64,000 nt of DNA from Actinobacillus sp. GY-402 (GCF_014843355.1 NZ_CP062137.1:1054001-1118000); one strand, 5' to 3'. Positions 17,569-26,764 are shown, numbered from the stretch's first letter. Program-made: numbers and translations. The notes: a model not told the origin generated them from the letters alone.

Positions 17569-18645
17569 CTACAATGATCTCGCCAGTAATCTTACCATTT
17601 CGTCATGAATCTGATTTACAATTTCCGCGCCTAGAATAATTTGATATTGATTAGTTATAGAGAACAATCCTTTCACACTATCAATTTTTTCAATAGCAGA
17701 TTTGTCCATTTCACCATCATTTTTTAACACTACGCGAATACGGGTAGCACAATGAGTTAAGGCGTTAATATTATCCTTACCGCCCAGCTTATCAATAAGC
17801 TGAACGGCCGTTTCCGTGAATTCATTGGTAACCGGAGTTTTGGTTTTATTACTAGAAAGCGTATTCAACGCATCGCTAATTAATGCATGAAAATTTGATG
17901 GATTCCACGCGCTGCGACCGACAAATAAGCCATCAATATTAGGTTTGACAATCAAGCCGTTAGAATTTTCAGGATTGACGCTACCACCGTACAAGACCGG
18001 AATTTTTTTACTTTCTTCACCGAAGAGTTCAAACAAGCATTGTTTGATAACGGCATGTTTTTCATCGGCATATTCGGCAGTCGCCGGAATACCTCCTGTC
18101 CCTATTGCCCACACTGGCTCGTAAGCAATCCACAATCTAGATAATTGCTCAACCGTCACACCGTGTAACCCTATTTTTAGCTGGCTACATAATACTTCAT
18201 CAGAAATATTGTAGCTTTTCTGCTCCAACGTTTCACCGATACATAATAAAGTAATGAAATTATGCTGTAAGGAAGCAAGTACCTTCTCGTTTTCTTCCTG
18301 ATCGGTTTCTTTCATCACATGACGGCGTTCAGAATGCCCGATCATGACTAATTCAATACCTAATTCTTTAAGCATTAACGGCGAGATTTCACCGGTAAAC
18401 TGTCCGTTATCATTCGGATTCATATTCTGAGCACCGATCTTAATTTTAAGCCGACCTGTTTTGGAGTTAACTAATTCCACCGCATCTTTTAACGTTGTGT
18501 AAGATGGAATGACAAATAATTGAATGTCATATTCAGACTTAAACGTCGCGGCTAAATCGGATAATTCGGAAAGGTATTTTATGACTTCCGCATTGCCTTT
18601 ATACATTTTCAGATTTGTACCGAAATAAATTTTTTTTGCTGTCAT
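17569..18645 (-). CDS. TPI-family sugar-phosphate isomerase fused to a PTS EIIB domain
   Basis: A 358-residue two-domain protein in one uninterrupted frame. Residues 1-262 form a complete TPI barrel with Asn11/Lys13 (GTNLKMY), His104 (GHSERR), Glu176 (AYEPVWAIGT) and GGSVNPEN. A hydrophilic linker of about 14 residues follows. Residues 277-358 match the glucose-family PTS EIIB fold: LIDKLGGKDNINAL, the phosphorylation-site cysteine Cys299 in THCATRIRV, and IILGAEIVNQIHDEM. No EIIC, EIIA or DhaM gene is in the window. The stand-alone paralogue at 3661-4446 lacks this extension. The TPI half probably isomerises a tetrulose phosphate or triose phosphate. A P~EIIA-Glc-modified regulatory domain is my hypothesis. 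It is the last gene of the operon; ATG at 18645 follows AGGAA. Confidence 0.88.
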   Translation of the reverse strand: MTAKKIYFGTNLKMYKGNAEVIKYLSELSDLAATFKSEYDIQLFVIPSYTTLKDAVELVNSKTGRLKIKIGAQNMNPNDNGQFTGEISPLMLKELGIELVMIGHSERRHVMKETDQEENEKVLASLQHNFITLLCIGETLEQKSYNISDEVLCSQLKIGLHGVTVEQLSRLWIAYEPVWAIGTGGIPATAEYADEKHAVIKQCLFELFGEESKKIPVLYGGSVNPENSNGLIVKPNIDGLFVGRSAWNPSNFHALISDALNTLSSNKTKTPVTNEFTETAVQLIDKLGGKDNINALTHCATRIRVVLKNDGEMDKSAIEKIDSVKGLFSITNQYQIILGAEIVNQIHDEMVRLLARSL

Positions 18646-18656
18646 TTATCAAATTC

Positions 18657-19334
18657 CTACTTATTCTTAATTAACACACGACAAGGTGCACCGTCAGTAT
18701 TTTTTATCGCAATCGGAATCATCAAAGCGTCAATCACTGGTGACGTAATACGCTTCGTATTACAAAGATATTCCACCAGAGTAACGCCTTTCATTAATAG
18801 ATGATGATGGGTAACGTGTTTAGTCAGCGGTTTATCCATCGTGTCGGTGAGCCAGCCACGAATCGGATAATCCTGTGGAAAATCAAAGGCGATAATTTCC
18901 AGATTTTTCTCTGCTAAATAGGCGGCACTTTCGAAAGTAATATAAGGCGAATTTCCCCAAAACTCTCTTGAATTGTAACTGTAGTGAGTATCCCAGCAGG
19001 TTTTAAAAATGACTTTTTTTACATTTTCCGCTTGCGGCCAAATACTTTCCAGTACTTCCGGCGTAATAGCAAAATTATCGGTAATGACAGCCGCTAAATC
19101 CAATACGTGAAATTCACCGATATAGGTTTCAATCGGAATATCTAAAATATTATATGCACCTTTTTTAATATGACTGAGTGCGTCCATATGCGTAAAAGCG
19201 TGGCAGGATACCTGAAGCTGAGTGGCTTCAAACAAATCACCTTCATCAAAACTACCCTTTTTTTCGACCGCACTTTTCCAGCGTACATGATCGGTGGAAA
19301 TAGGCATGGATAAATCTATCCATTTGTTCATCAT
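18657..19334 (-). CDS. Cyclase-family (PF04199-type) metal-dependent hydrolase
   Basis: A 225-residue protein of the putative cyclase/kynurenine-formamidase-like family. The metal-binding signature appears as HAFTHMDALSH (H-x3-H-x-D-x3-H) near residue 50, with AFDFPQDYP and a C-terminal HHHLLMKGVTLVEYL. Members hydrolyse cyclic amides, formamides or similar carbonyl compounds. Substrate cannot be assigned. AAGGAG precedes two adjacent ATGs; 19334 is taken, 19331 is equally possible. It lies between dctM (10 nt) and the TPI-EIIB gene (11 nt), so a role in opening or trimming the transported substrate is likely. A USS lies inside the gene at 19267-19276. Confidence 0.8.
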   Translation of the reverse strand: MMNKWIDLSMPISTDHVRWKSAVEKKGSFDEGDLFEATQLQVSCHAFTHMDALSHIKKGAYNILDIPIETYIGEFHVLDLAAVITDNFAITPEVLESIWPQAENVKKVIFKTCWDTHYSYNSREFWGNSPYITFESAAYLAEKNLEIIAFDFPQDYPIRGWLTDTMDKPLTKHVTHHHLLMKGVTLVEYLCNTKRITSPVIDALMIPIAIKNTDGAPCRVLIKNK

Positions 19335-19344
19335 TCAGATCTCC

Positions 19345-20640
19345 TTATTGTGGAAACAGTAAATCAGGTAAAAATGTACTAAATTCAGGCACAAGAATTA
19401 AGAGTACCAATAATGCCAACAATGAGAATAAAAACGGTAAACTTTGTTTTAATACCTTCATCGGCTCACATTCCGCAATATTGGCTGAGAGGAAAATCAG
19501 ATATCCTACGGGTGGGGTAACCAAGCCAATCATTAAATTCAGAATAATCACCAAACCAAAGTGAATAGGCGCAATGCCGAATTGATTAACGATCGGCATA
19601 AATACCGGTACCAAAATCGTTAATGCAGCCGTCGGATCCATAATCATCCCGATAAAAAGCACAATCACATTGATCAAAATTAGTGCTTCCAAAGGGCTAT
19701 CGCACACGGAAGATACCCATGCTGCGACCTGATGACTGATTTGTAAGCGGGCAATTAACCACGCAAAAATAGAAGATGCCCCGACTATTAACATTACCGT
19801 AATCGTACCTTTAAGAGAGGACACTAACGCTTTTTTCAATAACTCGATACTGAGTTCTTTATACACGAACGTACCGACTAAATAGGCATACACCACGGAG
19901 ACTGCACCGGCTTCTGTGGCAGTGAAAATGCCCGAAATAATGCCATATAAAATAATAATCGGACAAAATATCGCCCAGACGGCATCTTTCCCGCTCTCTT
20001 TAACTTCTCGCCAGCTAAATTCGGTTGCCCGGTTTCCATATTTATAGATTTTGCTTAAAATAAAAGTTACTAAAATCAACACCAGTGCAATCATGATGCC
20101 CGGAATAATCCCTGACATAAACATTTTACCGACGGATACGCCGGCACCCGCTAAGGCGGCAAATACAATCATCGGTACACTCGGCGGAATTATCGGACCG
20201 ATAATGGACGCAGATTGCGTTAATGCTGCGGAAAAATCCGCCGGATAACCGCTCTTTTTCATTGCCGGAATCAGTGAGCTACCGATTGCTGCTGTGGAAG
20301 CGACCGCAGAACCGCTGATAGAGCCAAAGAATAGGCTGGAGAAAATATTGATATAAGCGAGAGATCCTTTCCAACGGCCGATTAATGAGGTGACAAAACG
20401 GATAATGCGCGTGGTAATTCCACCTACACTCATTAATTCACCCGCTAAAAAGAAGAATGCAAGCGCTTGTAAGGCGTTAGTATCGAGACCTTGCATTACC
20501 TGTTGAGCGACAATCGTCACAGGAATATTAGGTAAAAAGCTGAATAATGTCACAATAGATGCAAATATTATGCTATAAAACAATGGTAAACCAAGCACCG
20601 TAAGGATGAACATTACTCCAAGTAATATAATGAATGACAT
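19345..20640 (-). CDS. TRAP transporter large permease, DctM type
   Basis: A 431-residue, very hydrophobic DctM/TRAP-T protein with about 12 membrane segments, including the family's GSISGSAVASTAAIGSSLIP and IIGPIIPPSVPMIVFAALAG stretches. It forms the sodium-coupled channel of a tripartite periplasmic transporter. ATG at 20640 overlaps the last base of the small-subunit stop codon (TAATG), showing translational coupling. With the binding protein and small permease upstream it should import a carboxylate-bearing substrate; sugar acids are the common ligands in such operons. Confidence 0.93.
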   Translation of the reverse strand: MSFIILLGVMFILTVLGLPLFYSIIFASIVTLFSFLPNIPVTIVAQQVMQGLDTNALQALAFFFLAGELMSVGGITTRIIRFVTSLIGRWKGSLAYINIFSSLFFGSISGSAVASTAAIGSSLIPAMKKSGYPADFSAALTQSASIIGPIIPPSVPMIVFAALAGAGVSVGKMFMSGIIPGIMIALVLILVTFILSKIYKYGNRATEFSWREVKESGKDAVWAIFCPIIILYGIISGIFTATEAGAVSVVYAYLVGTFVYKELSIELLKKALVSSLKGTITVMLIVGASSIFAWLIARLQISHQVAAWVSSVCDSPLEALILINVIVLFIGMIMDPTAALTILVPVFMPIVNQFGIAPIHFGLVIILNLMIGLVTPPVGYLIFLSANIAECEPMKVLKQSLPFLFSLLALLVLLILVPEFSTFLPDLLFPQ

Positions 20641-21116
20641 TATAATTCCCTCACTTTTCTGGTTTTAGCTAGAGAAATAAACGCAATTAGAATTCGAAAC
20701 ATTTCTAATGATAGACAGATAAGAAACGGTATATATACCCAAGACTTTGAGATTTTAAATGCCGAATAATAGCTATTTAAATTCATAGAATAAACTTTTA
20801 AACCACCTTTAATTAACAAAAATAAGCAAATTAACATTACAATATATAAAGTGGAAGATAATAACCAACCATATTTAAATCGCTCAAAAATCATAATTCT
20901 AACCATAGGAACCTGAATCTGAGTCGTTGTTAAAATTCCAAATAAAATCATCCAGGTATAACAAAATCTCAAAAATTCCTCTGCCCAAGGAAATGAAATG
21001 TTAATAACATATCTCGTTATAACCTGCACAAATGTCATTCCAACTAGCACAAGAAAAAAAAGACATCCTAATGATAAAAAAGTTTTATTTATAAATTTCT
21101 CATATTGTTCCATCAT
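20640..21116 (-). CDS. TRAP transporter small permease, DctQ type
   Basis: A 158-residue membrane protein with four predicted helices and the family's FPWAEEFLRFCYTWMILFG segment. A GTG at 21125 also opens the frame, but it would sit on the GGAGGG ribosome site; ATG at 21116 has correct spacing and was chosen. It pairs with the DctM subunit, with which it overlaps by one base. The gene is clearly more AT-rich than the flanking core genes. Confidence 0.9.
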   Translation of the reverse strand: MMEQYEKFINKTFLSLGCLFFLVLVGMTFVQVITRYVINISFPWAEEFLRFCYTWMILFGILTTTQIQVPMVRIMIFERFKYGWLLSSTLYIVMLICLFLLIKGGLKVYSMNLNSYYSAFKISKSWVYIPFLICLSLEMFRILIAFISLAKTRKVREL

Positions 21117-21215
21117 GATATCCACCCTCCAACAGCTTAAATAAATTTATTTTTATATATTGAGATTATGAATGAAAAACTTAATACAAACATAACCCCA
21201 ATATTTCATCTTTTC

Positions 21216-22193
21216 TTATTTAGCATCAGTAACTTTATTAATCATTTGATCACCAAATTTCTTGGAATAATCATTCCATGATTTTTTAGCACCTGCTTGG
21301 AAAGAGGCTGTGTCTGGAGTTTCTTCAATATTCATACCTTGCTGTTTTAATTTTTCTAAATAAATTTTATTTTCCTCTAAATTTAGTTTTCTCTCTAACT
21401 CTGCTCCCTCTTTTGCCGCTTTCAACAAAATATCCTGATCTTCTTTATCTAAAGAATTAAAACGCTCTAAATTCATTGACATTGGCGCTGCAGTATAAGC
21501 ATGATGAGTTAAAGATAGATATTTTTGGACTTCCTGTAAGTTATTATTATAAATATGGTGGACTGGATTCTCTTGCCCATCAATAACACCTGTTTTCAGA
21601 GAAAAATATACTTCATTAAACGGCATAGGAGTTGGATTTGCACCCCATTCTTTAAACGCTGCTATATGTGCGGGATTAGGTGTTGTTCTTAATTTCAAAC
21701 CGGATAGATCCGAAACGTTTTTAATTTGTTTTTTGCTATTAGTAATATCCCTAAATCCAATTTCATAAAATGCCAAGCCTTTTAGATTTGCACTTTCCAA
21801 TGATTTCAACAAATATTCTCCGACTTCCCCATTCAGTACTTTATCAACATGAGCTTCATCTTTAAATAGGAATGGTAAATCTAATAGATTGAGTTCCTCA
21901 TTGAATGTGGTGTAATAAGGATTTCCTACTACAACAATATCAATAGTCCCCATTCTAGTACCATCAATTTGAGTATCAGATGCACCCAATTCGCTATTCG
22001 GATGTAATTTGATTGTGATACGTCCATTAGATAATTCATTGGTTCTTTTAGCCATCAATTCTGTCGCTTTTGTCACGGTATCACTTGGTGAACCATAATG
22101 GCTAAGCGCTAACGTATGTTCTCCTGCAGCAAAGCTGGAAGCTGAGAATATCGCAAGTAATACAGTTGCTGAAATAACAGTTAATTTTTTCAT
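21216..22193 (-). CDS. TRAP transporter substrate-binding protein, DctP type
   Basis: A 325-residue periplasmic binding protein. A signal peptide (residues 1-22, ending SSFA-A) is followed by the DctP fold. The conserved arginine region LKLRTTPNPAHIAAFKEWGA and NEVYFSLKTGVIDGQENP are typical; the arginine normally salt-bridges the ligand carboxylate. This indicates an acidic substrate. ATG at 22193 follows GAAGG. It is encoded upstream of the two permease genes and downstream of rpiB. AT-rich, with no USS core. Confidence 0.93.
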   Translation of the reverse strand: MKKLTVISATVLLAIFSASSFAAGEHTLALSHYGSPSDTVTKATELMAKRTNELSNGRITIKLHPNSELGASDTQIDGTRMGTIDIVVVGNPYYTTFNEELNLLDLPFLFKDEAHVDKVLNGEVGEYLLKSLESANLKGLAFYEIGFRDITNSKKQIKNVSDLSGLKLRTTPNPAHIAAFKEWGANPTPMPFNEVYFSLKTGVIDGQENPVHHIYNNNLQEVQKYLSLTHHAYTAAPMSMNLERFNSLDKEDQDILLKAAKEGAELERKLNLEENKIYLEKLKQQGMNIEETPDTASFQAGAKKSWNDYSKKFGDQMINKVTDAK

Positions 22194-22256
22194 AGTTGCA
22201 CCTTCACTCGTTTTTATTTCGGATAAACAGAAATAATATCTGTAACTGATTTAGTA

Positions 22257-22709
22257 CTAACGCTTACTATATTTAGCGTCAATTTCTTTAATTTTCGTCA
22301 ATTTAGGTATTGAACCACCACCGGCAAAATCGCACTCCAGCCACACTTTAAGTAATGATTTTGCTAATTCCACACCAATTACGCGTTCACCGAAACAAAT
22401 AATTTGTGCGTCATTACTTTTTCTTGAACGTTCGGCAGAAAAAATATCATGACAAACTGCAGCTCTTACACCCGGGACTTTATTTGCTGTAATACACATA
22501 CCAATACCGGTTCCACAAGTAAGAATTGCACGCTCATATTTACCCTCAGAAACAGCCAAGGCTACTTTCTCGGCAACATCAGGGTACAATGTTAAATCTC
22601 CCGCACCAGCACCAAAGTCATCGCATTCAATACCTAATGTTTCAAGATACTTGATTAGTTCAACTTTTAAGTTATAAGCTGCATCATCACATCCGATAGC
22701 AATTTTCAT
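22257..22709 (-). CDS. RpiB/LacAB-family sugar-phosphate isomerase
   Basis: A complete 150-residue RpiB-family enzyme. Catalytic Cys65 lies in AILTCGTGIGMCITANK; GCDDAAYNLK at the start, and HDIFSAERSRKSND plus GERVIG later, complete the active site. ATG at 22709 follows AGGAG. It is closely similar to the partial gene at the left edge of the window. With the TPI-like gene at the operon end it repeats the TPI plus RpiB pairing of cluster A, matching LerI/DerI of erythrulose catabolism (L-erythrulose 1-phosphate to D-erythrulose 4-phosphate to D-erythrose 4-phosphate). Ribose 5-phosphate isomerase activity is the alternative. Confidence 0.9.
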   Translation of the reverse strand: MKIAIGCDDAAYNLKVELIKYLETLGIECDDFGAGAGDLTLYPDVAEKVALAVSEGKYERAILTCGTGIGMCITANKVPGVRAAVCHDIFSAERSRKSNDAQIICFGERVIGVELAKSLLKVWLECDFAGGGSIPKLTKIKEIDAKYSKR

Positions 22710-22729
22710 AATTATTTCTCCTATAATAT

Positions 22730-23686
22730 TTATCCCTTTATTAAATTTAAGATCGAATTTACATTACTGGCGCTGGTAGCAATAATATCGATAATTCCTG
22801 TTCTTAATGCACCCAATATCGCCATTGCTTTACTACTTTCAGATGCAATACCAATCACACAAGGAATGGCTTTAAGATCCTCCAAGCTTAATCCTATAAC
22901 TCGGTTATTCATTACCGTATCAACTGGCTCTCCCTGCAAATTAAAAAAGCCGTATCCCGCAATATCGCCAATAACGCCCAAGTTCATTCTTGCTTCAGTA
23001 ATTTCTTTCGGTGTAAACCAACCTAACTGAACCATATAGCTTTCTTCACTCATATCACCTATACCGACCAGTGCAATATCCGCTTTACGAGCTCGATCCA
23101 GAGTTTCTTTAATTACCCTGTTTTTCATGAATACATCACGAAATGCTTTATCTTCCAGATAAGCCGGAGCATATAAAGTTTCATTTACCCCATTAAACTT
23201 ACGGGCTAAGTTACGACAAATATGATCAGCATCAACGGGCTCACCTAACCTTTGAGCTCCCCCTATTCCACAGATAAATTTACAGTTTTTTTCCGGGAAA
23301 ATACCTACATGCTCACCTGCCGCGGCAACATTTCTGCCTTGACCTACCGCGACAGTCATACCGTCTTTTAATGTATTGGATAAATAAGAACTCACTAAGG
23401 CCGCAACCTGTTTACGTTGTTCACTTTCATTTTGAGAGTCAATTGCAATTAATGCTCTTTGAATACCAAATTGTTCAATTAATCTATCTTCCAACTGAGA
23501 AGTAAAAATAGGATGATATTTTACATTGATCTCAACAATGCCTTCTTGTCTTGCCTTTTTTAATAGGCGTCCGACTTTAATACGAGAAATATTAAATTTA
23601 TTAGCTATTTCTTCTTGAGTGAGTTCATGCTCATAATATGCAATGGCAATTTCAGTGAGTAAACTGACTTCTTCATACTCGACCAT
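22730..23686 (-). CDS. SorC-family transcriptional regulator
   Basis: A 318-residue regulator. An N-terminal helix-turn-helix (about residues 15-55, LTQEEIANKFNISRIKVGRLLKKARQEG) joins a large SorC-type sugar-phosphate-binding domain. ATG at 23686 has TAGGAGGG. It lies inside the cluster B operon between the TIM-barrel gene and rpiB, so it is probably autoregulated with the pathway. Such regulators respond to phosphorylated sugars; here the ligand may be a tetrulose or triose phosphate (inference). The perfect palindrome at 29561-29589 is the best operator candidate. Confidence 0.9.
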   Translation of the reverse strand: MVEYEEVSLLTEIAIAYYEHELTQEEIANKFNISRIKVGRLLKKARQEGIVEINVKYHPIFTSQLEDRLIEQFGIQRALIAIDSQNESEQRKQVAALVSSYLSNTLKDGMTVAVGQGRNVAAAGEHVGIFPEKNCKFICGIGGAQRLGEPVDADHICRNLARKFNGVNETLYAPAYLEDKAFRDVFMKNRVIKETLDRARKADIALVGIGDMSEESYMVQLGWFTPKEITEARMNLGVIGDIAGYGFFNLQGEPVDTVMNNRVIGLSLEDLKAIPCVIGIASESSKAMAILGALRTGIIDIIATSASNVNSILNLIKG

Positions 23687-23709
23687 TACACCCTCCTAAC
23701 AACTTATTT

Positions 23710-24549
23710 TTAAGAGATACTTTCAATATACTTTCTGGATTTAATTAATGTTTTTTCAATAACCGCCAAATCCACCATATGCTCAAATCTATGCGGAGTT
23801 GAATCTAAATCACGGTATATTCTTAACGGGATTTCAAAGCTACAAGGGATGTCGCGTTTTTTTAATTCTGAAACAATTCGACTATAATCGATTAGTCCTT
23901 TTCCTTCTACCGAAATAAACCTGAATTTTTCATCTCTAATACAAACATCTTTAATATGGAAATATCGGATACAATCTAGTGATTTCATTGACTGCGTGAC
24001 AATATCCAGCGTTTTATCAAAAGTCATCATATTACCCGGATCAAAATTAATCGAATAAACGTCATTGCCTAATTCATTCAATAATTCGATTCCGTCTTCA
24101 AGGGTGATAAAGGCATCAAAATTATAATCACCACCATTTTCCAGACAGAGAATACAACCGGTCTTTTCCAACACCGGACGCAAGGATTTCAGATTGCTCA
24201 CCATCTTTGCCTTATTTTCCAGCTTTGTGGTACAAACATTAATGTAGGTGGCCCCAATCAACTTGGCGAAATGCAAACGCGGAGAAAATATCGATAAAAA
24301 ATCGTTTGCGGATAAATCCATGGTACAACCGAGAGCTAAGGTCGCTAATTGATATTTTTGTTTTAACTCATTTACTTTGTTCGCATTTTCAATACCGAAC
24401 AAATCCTGATTCAAATTTCCTACATAGCCTTGGTTATACGCTAATTCAAAAAAATTAAAACCGCACTTTTTAATCGTCGCAAGCGTTGTATCTAAATCAT
24501 AACCGTCAAAAATGGAGGTATTAACCGCTAATCTAAGAGAATTAGTCAT
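23710..24549 (-). CDS. Sugar-phosphate isomerase/epimerase-family TIM barrel (AP endonuclease 2/xylose isomerase-like)
   Basis: A 279-residue PF01261-type barrel. The metal-site pattern is visible as CLENGG (Glu), NFDPGN (Asp), YFHIKDV (His) and SFEIPL (Glu). A GTG at 24555 lies within the ribosome site; ATG at 24549 follows AAGGAG at proper spacing. Family activities include sugar isomerisation and epimerisation, and also 3-oxo-isoapionate decarboxylation (OiaC) yielding L-erythrulose. Given the DhaK/DhaL, TPI-like and RpiB-like genes around it, such a decarboxylase or isomerase feeding erythrulose is an attractive but unproven role. It contains one USS (24461). Confidence 0.82.
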   Translation of the reverse strand: MTNSLRLAVNTSIFDGYDLDTTLATIKKCGFNFFELAYNQGYVGNLNQDLFGIENANKVNELKQKYQLATLALGCTMDLSANDFLSIFSPRLHFAKLIGATYINVCTTKLENKAKMVSNLKSLRPVLEKTGCILCLENGGDYNFDAFITLEDGIELLNELGNDVYSINFDPGNMMTFDKTLDIVTQSMKSLDCIRYFHIKDVCIRDEKFRFISVEGKGLIDYSRIVSELKKRDIPCSFEIPLRIYRDLDSTPHRFEHMVDLAVIEKTLIKSRKYIESIS

Positions 24550-24564
24550 TTTCACTCCTTAATA

Positions 24565-25485
24565 CTAGATATTAATCTTGTAATATTTTTTTGCATTGGC
24601 AAAAAACAGCTTATATTGATCATCGTAGCTATAATTTTTTACTGCTTCCTTGAAACCGGTAAAAATAGTCTCTAATTCACCGCACAAACTATCTACCGGA
24701 AAATTACTGGCAAACATAACCCGATCAACACCGAAGATTTTCACGGTTTCCTGTATAATCCAACGGTTATCTTCAATATTCCAGCGTTTTTCCGGCAATC
24801 CGATTCCAGAAATTTTTACTGTAATATTCGGTATATCAGCTAGCTGTGACATTGCCTGATGCCAGGCTGTTAATCCTTCCTGCGAACGATCGGAAGGTAA
24901 TCCCGTATGATTCAAAATAATTAATGTATTCGGGAAATCCAATGCTAAATGTTTAGCTTCATGCAAATTCCACCATGGTGTTTGCAAATCAAAGTTCAAA
25001 TTAAATTTATCAAGCAACTCATAGCCTTTACGCCATTTATTATCGCTCATTAAGGTTCTGACACCTGTTTTCGCTTCCTGCGGTGTTAATGCTCCCGCTG
25101 GTTTATGCCGAACGCTTCGCACCAGCGGAAATGCCGCTTGTGCCTTTAACACGGTTTCAATATCATCATGATGTAGCCAGGCTTGCGCCACCACCGCATT
25201 CGGCATATTGAACTTATTGGCTACTGTGTGAATATATTTGGTTTCCCCCAATGGGTCTTTCGGATCCCATTCGGCGTCCACATAAACCGTTGCCACTACA
25301 TTATGTTTCAAAGTAGCGTCTTTCAGATAATCTGGTGGTAAATATTCTTTTTTAATCGCGGTATAATCGCCGTATCTGAACGGAATCAATACATCCGGCG
25401 CCAACCACGGATGAGGGTTAATCTGCGGTTGCCAGAAATGCTGATGTGCATCGATCATAGGTCCGTCATATAATTTGGTTTCCAT
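24565..25485 (-). CDS. Amidohydrolase-family protein, probable sugar lactonase (COG3618)
   Basis: A 306-residue metal-dependent TIM-barrel hydrolase. Landmarks are the N-terminal MIDAHQHFWQP (HxH metal site), ILNHTGLP, TVKISGIG and MFASNFPVD with the terminal aspartate. Close family members hydrolyse L-fucono- and L-rhamnono-lactones, so a sugar-acid lactone is the likely substrate. ATG at 25485 follows AGGAG. It sits 10 nt below the MFS gene. Together with the cyclase-family hydrolase, the operon has two ring-opening-type enzymes, suggesting that lactones are imported or formed. Exact substrate unknown. Confidence 0.83.
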   Translation of the reverse strand: METKLYDGPMIDAHQHFWQPQINPHPWLAPDVLIPFRYGDYTAIKKEYLPPDYLKDATLKHNVVATVYVDAEWDPKDPLGETKYIHTVANKFNMPNAVVAQAWLHHDDIETVLKAQAAFPLVRSVRHKPAGALTPQEAKTGVRTLMSDNKWRKGYELLDKFNLNFDLQTPWWNLHEAKHLALDFPNTLIILNHTGLPSDRSQEGLTAWHQAMSQLADIPNITVKISGIGLPEKRWNIEDNRWIIQETVKIFGVDRVMFASNFPVDSLCGELETIFTGFKEAVKNYSYDDQYKLFFANAKKYYKINI

Positions 25486-25495
25486 AATATTTCTC

Positions 25496-26764
25496 CTATT
25501 TATCTTGCTTGCTTAATTTGATACTTAGCGTGCCCAAAATATAAATAATCGAACAGCCGGCGAAAAAAAGCAGCACATTGTCATAATTTTTGGACTGCCC
25601 CAAAATCACCCCGACCAAAATCGGTACCGCAATACCGCCGACGCTCCCCGCCATATTCATAATGCCACCCACAATACCTGCTTTATTCTTTGGTGCGAGC
25701 AATGCAGGAAAACTCCAATACAAGCTGCCCCACATTAAGAAAAAGGCGGCAATCGACAACGTAGCAATCGCAACTATCGGATCACTCATACTCGGCAATA
25801 ATGAAAAAGTAATCAATGTGCTCACGCCCGATACGGTTAACACGCTTTTCAATGCAATACGCTGCGCAATACCCTTTTTAACCAAGGTATCGGATATAAA
25901 TCCGCCGCATAATGAACCGAAAGTTCCGCACAGGAAAATAATAAAGGTAGCATTACCGATACCCTTAATATCAAAACCGCGGGCTTGAGCCAAATAGCTC
26001 GGTCCCCAGGTCAGTAAGCCGAAGAACATCATCGCCCATGCGGCACGACCGCATAAAATCGCAACAAGCGAACGGTAACCTACGCCGATACCTTTCAAAA
26101 CAGGCTCAAAATCGACCGCACTTTGCGGCTCGGAATGCGTAGCCGCAATCAATTCCAGCTCTTTCCGATTGACAGAATGATGCTCTTGCGGGGTATCACG
26201 TAAAAATTTCCATGCAATAAAACCTAATAAAATTGTTACGATACCGGCAATCGCAAATACCGTTCTCCACGACCCTATACTGGCAATCATATAGGCTATA
26301 ATGATTCCGCCTAACGCCGCTCCCAGCGGACCGCCACAATCCATAATAACCGCTCCGCGACCGCGTTCCTGCGGAGATAACCAAGTGGCGTTTAACTTAC
26401 CGCCGGCAGGAAATAACGGCGCTTCCGCCGTACCCAGCAGAAAACGGGTGAGCAGTAATGAAACACCACCGGTTGAGACTGCGGCTAAGGTTTGAAAGAT
26501 TCCCCATAATACGGTAGAACCTGTAATAATCTTGCGCGGACCGTATTTATCAATCAACCAGCCCCCAGGAATTTGTAATAAAGCATAAGCCCAGAAAAAA
26601 CTGCTTAAAATAACTCCCTGCATTTCCGGAGAAAGGCTAAATTCCTGAGCAATAGTGGGCATTGCAATAGAAAGAGATATGCGGTCAATTAAATTGATGA
26701 CAACAAGTAAGAATATAATACCGAAAACAAACCAGCGGATATTTGAGGCTTTTTGGCAAGACAT
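25496..26764 (-). CDS. MFS transporter, anion:cation symporter type (sugar acid permease)
   Basis: A 422-residue major facilitator with 12 predicted helices. The helix 1 region INLIDRISLSIAMP, the loop 2-3 motif GGWLIDKYGPRK and the helix 4 region RFLLGTAEAPLFPAGGK are typical of the ACS family (glucarate, galactonate and hexuronate transporters). ATG at 26764 follows GGAGGG. It gives the operon a second transporter besides the TRAP system, so two related substrates, or two affinities for one, may be served. One USS lies inside (26116). Confidence 0.88.
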   Translation of the reverse strand: MSCQKASNIRWFVFGIIFLLVVINLIDRISLSIAMPTIAQEFSLSPEMQGVILSSFFWAYALLQIPGGWLIDKYGPRKIITGSTVLWGIFQTLAAVSTGGVSLLLTRFLLGTAEAPLFPAGGKLNATWLSPQERGRGAVIMDCGGPLGAALGGIIIAYMIASIGSWRTVFAIAGIVTILLGFIAWKFLRDTPQEHHSVNRKELELIAATHSEPQSAVDFEPVLKGIGVGYRSLVAILCGRAAWAMMFFGLLTWGPSYLAQARGFDIKGIGNATFIIFLCGTFGSLCGGFISDTLVKKGIAQRIALKSVLTVSGVSTLITFSLLPSMSDPIVAIATLSIAAFFLMWGSLYWSFPALLAPKNKAGIVGGIMNMAGSVGGIAVPILVGVILGQSKNYDNVLLFFAGCSIIYILGTLSIKLSKQDK

